Under the pieces are notes generated by a model that worked only from the letters and a program-made list of their open reading frames with translations, was not told where the DNA came from and made no database searches. A stretch of DNA of 29,076 nucleotides, from positions 1 through 29,076 of the forward strand of contig JAJEGS010000019.1 in NCBI GenBank assembly GCA_022819745.1. The letters are read 5' to 3'. Numbering within the stretch: position 1 is the first letter of the stretch; each line of letters starts with the position of its first letter. Shown here piece after piece: positions 24,232 to 29,076 of this stretch. A program made the position numbers and the translations under genes. This DNA is from Candidatus Latescibacterota bacterium (GTDB lineage Bacteria; Latescibacterota; UBA2968; UBA8231).

Positions 24232-26343
24232 TCAATCGTTCCTCTCTGAGTTTGCCGTAGGTAGATATAGCGAAAAGTGCGTACCTTGGTCCGGGACGCT
24301 TTCGACCTCAATCCGGCCGCCGATCTCTTGTATTTGCCGGTGGACGATGGCCAATCCCAGCCCCGTGCCCTGCCCCGGCGGTTTGGTCGAGTAAAACGGC
24401 TCGAAAATTTGCCGGATATGCTCTTGGGGAATACCCGTACCCGTATCGCCGACCACCACCACCACCCAATCGTCCTGCTGCTCGGCTGAGATCAGCAACC
24501 TGCCGCCATCGGGCATAGCTGCAAAGGCATTGCTGATTAGGTTGAGAAAAACATCCTTGAGCATGTCCCGATTCACCAAGACCGATGACACCTCGTGCAG
24601 ACTAACCTCAATGGCTATGCCGAGATGCTCGGCGTGTTTTTGTTCGAGGTCAACCAGTTGTCGTAGGATACCTGTTGGGTCAACCAATTCTTGCGTCTCT
24701 TGGGCGGGTCGGGCAAAGTCCAGCAGATTGACCACCCGTTCATCAATCCGGCCGATAGCCGCACCGAGGGGCCTGAGCGCTTGGTCTCGCCCCTCCACTT
24801 CCTGCGGGACAATCTGCGTCAGCAACTCGTAGGCGTGTCGGATGATCGCCAGCGGATTCTTGATCTCGTGCGCCACGCCAGCAGCCATCTCGCCGAGGGA
24901 AGCCAGCTTCTCGGACTGGCCGTAGTGGAGTTCCAGCAGCTTCCGCTGGGTCTGGTCGTCAATCACCAGCAACAAATGCCCCGGCAAGGCCCCCGCCAAG
25001 TCCACGACCTTCAGGTTCCAAAACCGGGTGCCGCCTTGGGAGTGCTTGATCTCTAAACTGTCGGCTTCCCGCGTCTTGGGGTTGTGTTCGATCCAGTCCA
25101 AAAGCTGCTGTCCTTCTGCTGTTTGGTCCCAATCGCCGGCCCCGCTTTCGTCAAAGAGTTGGTGCCAAGCCCTATTCACTCGCACGGTCCGCCGCTGCTG
25201 GGTCACCACTGCGATGGCGAGGGGATTGTCCTCAATGAGCCGGTCGTTGAAGTTCAACTCGGCTTCAAGATCGGCCTTGCGAGCTTCAAGCGCTTGGTTC
25301 ATTTCGGTAAACGCCTGCCCCAATTCCCACAACTCGTCCTTTATGGCCGGTAGCTCAAGTGCAAACGCCTCTCCCGCTTGCACGGCCCTCACCGTGTGCA
25401 TCAGCCGATTGATGGGACGAGTGATCGACCTCAGCAGCACCAAGCCCAGCAAAATGGCACCCGCCACCGAGGCGACCGTGATCCAGTTGGTGCGTTGCTG
25501 CATCATGGCCACCAGCCCAAACGCCTCTCGCGCCTCCTGCCGCACCACCACAGTCCAGCCCCAGTCCTCAATGTACGCAAAGCCCGCTATCCACTCGCGT
25601 CCTTCAAAGTCGCGCCATTGCCGGGTGCCGTTCCCGCTTAGATGAGGCACGAATTCAGGGTGGGCGTCGAGATAGATGTCTTGGCGCACAGGAAAAGCAA
25701 TATAGCGGCCCCTCGCGTCCAACAATATCCCCCGACCGGTATCTCCCAGCCGAATTTGGTCCACCTGATGCCAAATCTCGTACAATGCAAACCGGGCGAT
25801 CAAGGCTCCGGCCACTTGGTCGCCCTCTTTGACCGCCAAGCCGATAAACAGGCTCGGTTGTCCCTCGTGTTGGATCACCTCGGAAGCGTAAAATTCTTCC
25901 CGCTTCACCGCCGCCCACAGCACCCGGGCATGGGGTAAATAACCCGGCGGTAGCCGCTCGCCGCGCTGGAGTGGGGCCTGGACATCGAGCACGTTGGTGG
26001 CTTGGATCAAGCCAGTCGTATCCACGAAGCAGAATTCAACCACCGCATCCAGTTCCAACCCGACCTGACTCAACAGGCTCTGCCGACGCCAAGGGTCGCG
26101 AACCACGTTCATGCTCTGGGCCAGCACCTTGAGGCTGGCAATGGGTTGGTCAAGGAAATGGTGGATTTCCTTAGCTGCTCGCCGGGCCACTTGCTGATGG
26201 CCGTCGAGCACGGCCTGCTCTAGCGCACTGCGCGCCGTGTACACGAGCACTCCGGCCACTAATAGCACGGGCACCAGCCCGACGATCAGGTGATTGCCTA
26301 GCAGCCGCACCCAGAGGCGCTGCATGTTGGCGATGAGGGCCAT
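24232..26343 (-). CDS. Sensor histidine kinase (Cache-HAMP-PAS-HisKA-HATPase)
   Basis: This is a 703-residue membrane kinase. TM1 is about 15-36 and TM2 about 286-305. Between them lies a ~245-residue periplasmic Cache-type sensor (LFIGLAVKEG, GILLDARGRYIAFP, WGWTVVVRQEA). Then come HAMP (306-358), PAS (about 365-470), HisKA with H492 in AAGVAHEIKNPLAIIRH, and HATPase with N box NLISNAFAAMPDGG, G1 DTGTGIP and G2 GQGTGLGLAI. ATG 26343 overlaps the TAA of the binding-protein gene (TAATG), which decides the start over 26367. The binding protein upstream may present its ligand to the sensor domain (inference). Confidence 0.95.
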   Translation of the reverse strand: MALIANMQRLWVRLLGNHLIVGLVPVLLVAGVLVYTARSALEQAVLDGHQQVARRAAKEIHHFLDQPIASLKVLAQSMNVVRDPWRRQSLLSQVGLELDAVVEFCFVDTTGLIQATNVLDVQAPLQRGERLPPGYLPHARVLWAAVKREEFYASEVIQHEGQPSLFIGLAVKEGDQVAGALIARFALYEIWHQVDQIRLGDTGRGILLDARGRYIAFPVRQDIYLDAHPEFVPHLSGNGTRQWRDFEGREWIAGFAYIEDWGWTVVVRQEAREAFGLVAMMQQRTNWITVASVAGAILLGLVLLRSITRPINRLMHTVRAVQAGEAFALELPAIKDELWELGQAFTEMNQALEARKADLEAELNFNDRLIEDNPLAIAVVTQQRRTVRVNRAWHQLFDESGAGDWDQTAEGQQLLDWIEHNPKTREADSLEIKHSQGGTRFWNLKVVDLAGALPGHLLLVIDDQTQRKLLELHYGQSEKLASLGEMAAGVAHEIKNPLAIIRHAYELLTQIVPQEVEGRDQALRPLGAAIGRIDERVVNLLDFARPAQETQELVDPTGILRQLVDLEQKHAEHLGIAIEVSLHEVSSVLVNRDMLKDVFLNLISNAFAAMPDGGRLLISAEQQDDWVVVVVGDTGTGIPQEHIRQIFEPFYSTKPPGQGTGLGLAIVHRQIQEIGGRIEVESVPDQGTHFSLYLPTANSERND

Positions 26344-27935
26344 TACCGAGCGCGATCCCAATACCACGCAGGCAGACTGCGGAAAATTCCCATGCGCACA
26401 ATCGACTCCAAGCCCCGCAACGGCTGTCGTACCGCATACATAATCGGCTCTCGACAGATGAAAATTGTGGGGTGATCTACCAGCAGATGGCGATGGATGC
26501 GCCGGTAGATGGCGATGCGCCCGTTCTCGTCGTAGGCCGCCCGCCCGGCTTCAATCAACCGATCCACTTCGGCATTGACATAGCTCGACCAATTACGGGC
26601 ATCCTGTGAATGCCATTTAGACGCGATTATATCGGGGTCGAGGTCACTGTACCCTTTCCTCAATACCATATCGAGCCGCGCCCCCATGGAAGAAAGCGCC
26701 TGCAAAGGCACGGTCTGCATCAGCAGGTGAATCCCTACTTCTTCCAGATCCTTCCGCAACTGGGCGGCTATGTCGTGCCGATGCGGCATCTCCTTGACCA
26801 TTCCCAAGGTCAATTCCAACGCCTCGCCATCCCGCTCGCGCAGCCCATCTCCATTCGCATCCACCCAGCCGGCCGCCTGCAGTATGGCCCGGGCGCGCCG
26901 CTGGTCTTTGATCGGTACGGCCACCTGCGGATCGTTATAAATGGAGCCAGGCGGAAAAAGCCCGGCAATAAAAACTGAATCCGCCGTTGCTTCCCCACTG
27001 AGAAGACGCCATACCGCTCGGCGATCAATCGCGTAATGGAGCGCCTCCCGCACGCGCTGATCGGTCAATATAGACTCTGGCCGACAGTCTAAGCTCAGCG
27101 CCGTATAGGACGGACCCTCTCCTTTGAGCACCTTGAAAGCCGGGTTGTCGGCGATACTTTTCAGGTCGTCGGGTGCAGCGAACATGGCCACATCGCTTTC
27201 GCCGCGCATAAATGCCGCCCATGCGTAGCGAGTGTCCGGGTAATCGCCGCGCACTTCCACTGTATCTATGTATGGACGCCCCCCATGATATTCCTCAAAG
27301 GCCACTAGCCGCAAGTGAGCCTCTCCCACCCAATTGGCAAAACGAAACGGACCCGCCCCAATGGGATGCTGGTTGAATGGCAATTCATCCAGCCCATAGC
27401 CAGCCGTTAACTGCGGCTCCACGAGGTGCTTGGGTAGAATGTGTAGCCGCAAGTGTACTAGAGATGACGAAAGGGGTGGCTCGATATAGTGCAGCCGCAC
27501 AATATCCTCGCTAAGTGCTTCAACTCGCTCGAAGAGCAAATTCTCCCCGTTTTGCTGCTTTCTCATCAATTGCAACGTAAAGACCACATCCTCAGCCGTT
27601 ACGGGCCGACCATCGTGGAATTGGGCATCCGACCGCAGCAAGATGTCCCAAAACTTCCTACCGGGGCTAAATGGCCAAGCTATGGCCAACGCCGGGGCAA
27701 GCTGACCGTCGGGCGTTTCCGCAAACAGACGTTCAAACAGCAGGTCCAATACCTCCGTGCTCACGGTGCGGGAGGCAATGAGCGGATTGATCGGCTCCAT
27801 GCCCCCGGTCTCCCCGATCAGCACTCGCCCCCCATAGGAAGGCCCGTCGCGGTCGGACGCACTGCAACTGAAAAAGAGAAAAAACATCCAGACTGCGGTT
27901 ATACCTGTGATTGGGGCACGGACCGGCCGCACCAT
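26343..27935 (-). CDS. Family 5 extracellular solute-binding lipoprotein (DppA/OppA-like)
   Basis: This is a 530-residue substrate-binding protein of peptide/nickel-type ABC transporters. The N-terminus VWMFFLFFSCSAS has a lipobox with lipid-attached C24. The SBP_bac_5 landmarks follow: LAPALAIAW, the FHDGRPVTAEDVVFTLQ block, LRLHILPKHLVEP, GAGPFRFANW, DQRVREALHYAIDRRAV and AAGWVDANGDG. It would sit on the outer face of the inner membrane, or be periplasmic, and bind a peptide or similar solute. GAGG precedes ATG 27935. Instead of permease and ATPase genes it is followed, by a one-base overlap, by a sensor kinase gene, so a sensing role rather than uptake is likely. A weak promoter-like pair lies near 27979-28005. 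Confidence 0.92.
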   Translation of the reverse strand: MVRPVRAPITGITAVWMFFLFFSCSASDRDGPSYGGRVLIGETGGMEPINPLIASRTVSTEVLDLLFERLFAETPDGQLAPALAIAWPFSPGRKFWDILLRSDAQFHDGRPVTAEDVVFTLQLMRKQQNGENLLFERVEALSEDIVRLHYIEPPLSSSLVHLRLHILPKHLVEPQLTAGYGLDELPFNQHPIGAGPFRFANWVGEAHLRLVAFEEYHGGRPYIDTVEVRGDYPDTRYAWAAFMRGESDVAMFAAPDDLKSIADNPAFKVLKGEGPSYTALSLDCRPESILTDQRVREALHYAIDRRAVWRLLSGEATADSVFIAGLFPPGSIYNDPQVAVPIKDQRRARAILQAAGWVDANGDGLRERDGEALELTLGMVKEMPHRHDIAAQLRKDLEEVGIHLLMQTVPLQALSSMGARLDMVLRKGYSDLDPDIIASKWHSQDARNWSSYVNAEVDRLIEAGRAAYDENGRIAIYRRIHRHLLVDHPTIFICREPIMYAVRQPLRGLESIVRMGIFRSLPAWYWDRAR

Positions 27936-28054
27936 TGCGCCTCATTTCTATTTAGATATGCACACTCAGTACTCTCAGATAATAAAGCGCACTGTTCAGC
28001 GACAAAAGCATGGTCTTAAGGACTTAGTGCGTTTGGCCGAACACCCAACCCCTA

Positions 28055-28915
28055 CTATCCGGCCTTCTTAATCTCTTCGGCCACCGGCCTGCTCTCTGCG
28101 GCAAAATGGTTCACAACAATATCGATCATCTGTTGCTGCCCCTCCTCGGCAACAATCGCCACCGCTGGCAAGCCGAACGAAGCCTCCAGACGCTCCAAGT
28201 GGTCCTGTATCTCACCCTCACTCATCTGACGGGAGGAAACCCAAGTCTTGCCATAGACCGACCGGGCGTGTTTCTCCTTGTCGCTCATCGCTAACAATAC
28301 GACCGGGGCTTTGCTCAATATGCGTATGCCGTCGATGGTGTCCTGGATATACGCATCCGAATCCGTGCTATTGACCACCAAAATGCAGGCGTCCGGTTTG
28401 GTTCCCAACAGGAAGTGGATCGACGGCTCGGTATGGGAGTTTTTGTTGACGACATCATAGGGTATCGTGCCCGACTGACAGCCAACCAGCATGATATCCG
28501 GTTTTTTCGCCGCGTTAATCTCGCGCATCTTGTGATCTAGGTACGGGCCGTAGTATTGCAACGGCAGATCTCTAGGCGCGGCATAGCCCATAGGGAAGGA
28601 AAAATCCATCCCGAACAGCGCCGAATGGTGCTCGGTGCCAAGTTGACCAACTTTGTACCCTCGCTCAATCAGCTTTTGCCGCAACGCGAGTTGTAAGGTG
28701 AACTTGCCCTGTTGGGAGCTCGTGCCAAAGACCCCAACCACCGGCACATCAACAGCGCGCTCGGAGCCTTGGGCCGCAAGACACCTTTGGACATCGGCGA
28801 AATCGAAGTCCGGAAACTCCAAGCGCAACCCCTTGCTCCGCGCCAAATCATACAGATCGGCGTAGGTCTCCGGATCAACCGCTAGGAAGCTGAACACGTT
28901 GAGCCCTCGCTCCAA
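28055..28915 (-). pseudogene. DUF1611-like P-loop protein lacking its N-terminal domain
   Basis: This is a 286-residue frame with the nominal start TTG 28915. The similar sequence continues upstream in frame to about 28950 (GIRREAIQTALERGLNV), then meets a stop at 28955-28957, with no ATG. The P-loop VVGVFGTSSQQGKFTLQLALR (about 59-79) and the following blocks (GYKVGQLGTEHHSALFGMDFSFP, PDIMLVGCQSG, TKPDACILVVNSTD) recall the DUF1611/DgcN family P-loop domain. Proteins of that family normally have an additional N-terminal domain of about 80-90 residues, ending with the helix seen here. The 5' part therefore seems replaced by unrelated sequence. It could still be expressed from a non-ATG start. 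Family call is moderate, and truncation is inferred. Confidence 0.5.
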
Positions 28916-28954
28916 CGCCGTCTGTATTGCTTCGCGCCTGATTCCCTTACATTT

Positions 28955-29076
28955 TTACTTTTTGCTAGGTTTTTTGTTTTTCCTAACGGTTCTGATTCCT
29001 GTGGGTGCCAACTGTGCATTGAAGGGGGGCAAGCGTTGGCGTTGGTGGGCGATCCACCGTTTGAGCCATCTCAGGC
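28955..29076 (-). CDS. Partial ORF entering from the right edge, unidentified
   Basis: The same frame as the DUF1611-like gene, upstream of its stop, reads LRWLKRWIAHQRQRLPP...RTVRKNKKPSKK and stops at TAA 28957-28955. At least 39 codons are open to the window edge. The strongly basic, Lys-rich tail would suit the C-terminus of a transposase or other nucleic-acid-binding protein, but I do not recognise it. If it is a transposase, its insertion would explain why the neighbouring gene lacks its 5' part. The last bases before the stop are AT-rich. Confidence 0.3.
   Translation of the reverse strand, partial: LRWLKRWIAHQRQRLPPFNAQLAPTGIRTVRKNKKPSKK

Noticed and set aside
27979..28005. Promoter-like TTGTCG/TATTAT pair upstream of the solute-binding protein gene.
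   Set aside because: Spacing is only 15 bp and the boxes are imperfect, so it was noted in the gene entry but not called as a feature.

Overview
The window is bacterial DNA of fairly high GC, densely coded on both strands, with many short operons. Several features point to a member of the FCB (Fibrobacterota-Chlorobiota-Bacteroidota) assemblage or a related candidate phylum, with Latescibacterota-like bacteria a plausible guess. These are a FlgD/type IX-sorting-like C-terminal domain (QNAPNPFNS motif), a DUF6029-like outer-membrane barrel, and many genes of the sulfatase, Gfo/Idh, aldo-keto reductase and enolase-superfamily type. The assignment is inference from gene content only. TGA is a normal stop in several genes (for example at 1995, 4259 and 5396), so the standard bacterial code applies.

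Layout. 1-1536 is a type I-E-like CRISPR array with a strict 61-bp period and no cas genes in view; its decayed end lies on the right. 1701-4400 is a defence and toxin-antitoxin patch: an MNT nucleotidyltransferase with a truncated partner, a DUF4160/DUF2442 pair, and a Schlafen-AlbA_2/ATPase gene bracketed by ~200-bp degenerate direct repeats. 4403-8724 is metabolic: Gfo/Idh oxidoreductase, GH113-like glycosidase, sulfatase and EamA transporter. 8725-12072 is a second, lower-GC accessory patch: a Fic AMP-transferase-like gene with a tandem-repeat promoter, a decayed RelE/HigBA-type pair, and a MNT plus large HEPN-like pair. 12137-18620 returns to metabolism and housekeeping: galactonate-dehydratase-like enzyme, two aldo-keto reductases, cupin, nucleoside hydrolase, GNAT, MsrA and a small membrane protein.

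18667-22826 holds the most interesting locus: an NHL propeller gene, an exported redoxin with an in-frame TGA where a Cys is expected (U62-P-V-C65) followed by a short SECIS-like hairpin, a DUF6029-like barrel, and a TlpA-type thioredoxin. The redoxin reads as an undescribed selenoprotein made of a signal peptide, a Sec-redoxin domain, acidic repeats and a FlgD-like C-terminal domain. Together the genes suggest an envelope or cell-surface thiol-redox system.

22845-27935 is a tightly coupled operon of solute-binding lipoprotein, sensor kinase and sigma-54 response regulator, a likely peptide- or solute-sensing system. 28055-29076 holds a DUF1611-like P-loop gene that has lost its N-terminal domain, next to the 3' end of an unidentified ORF.
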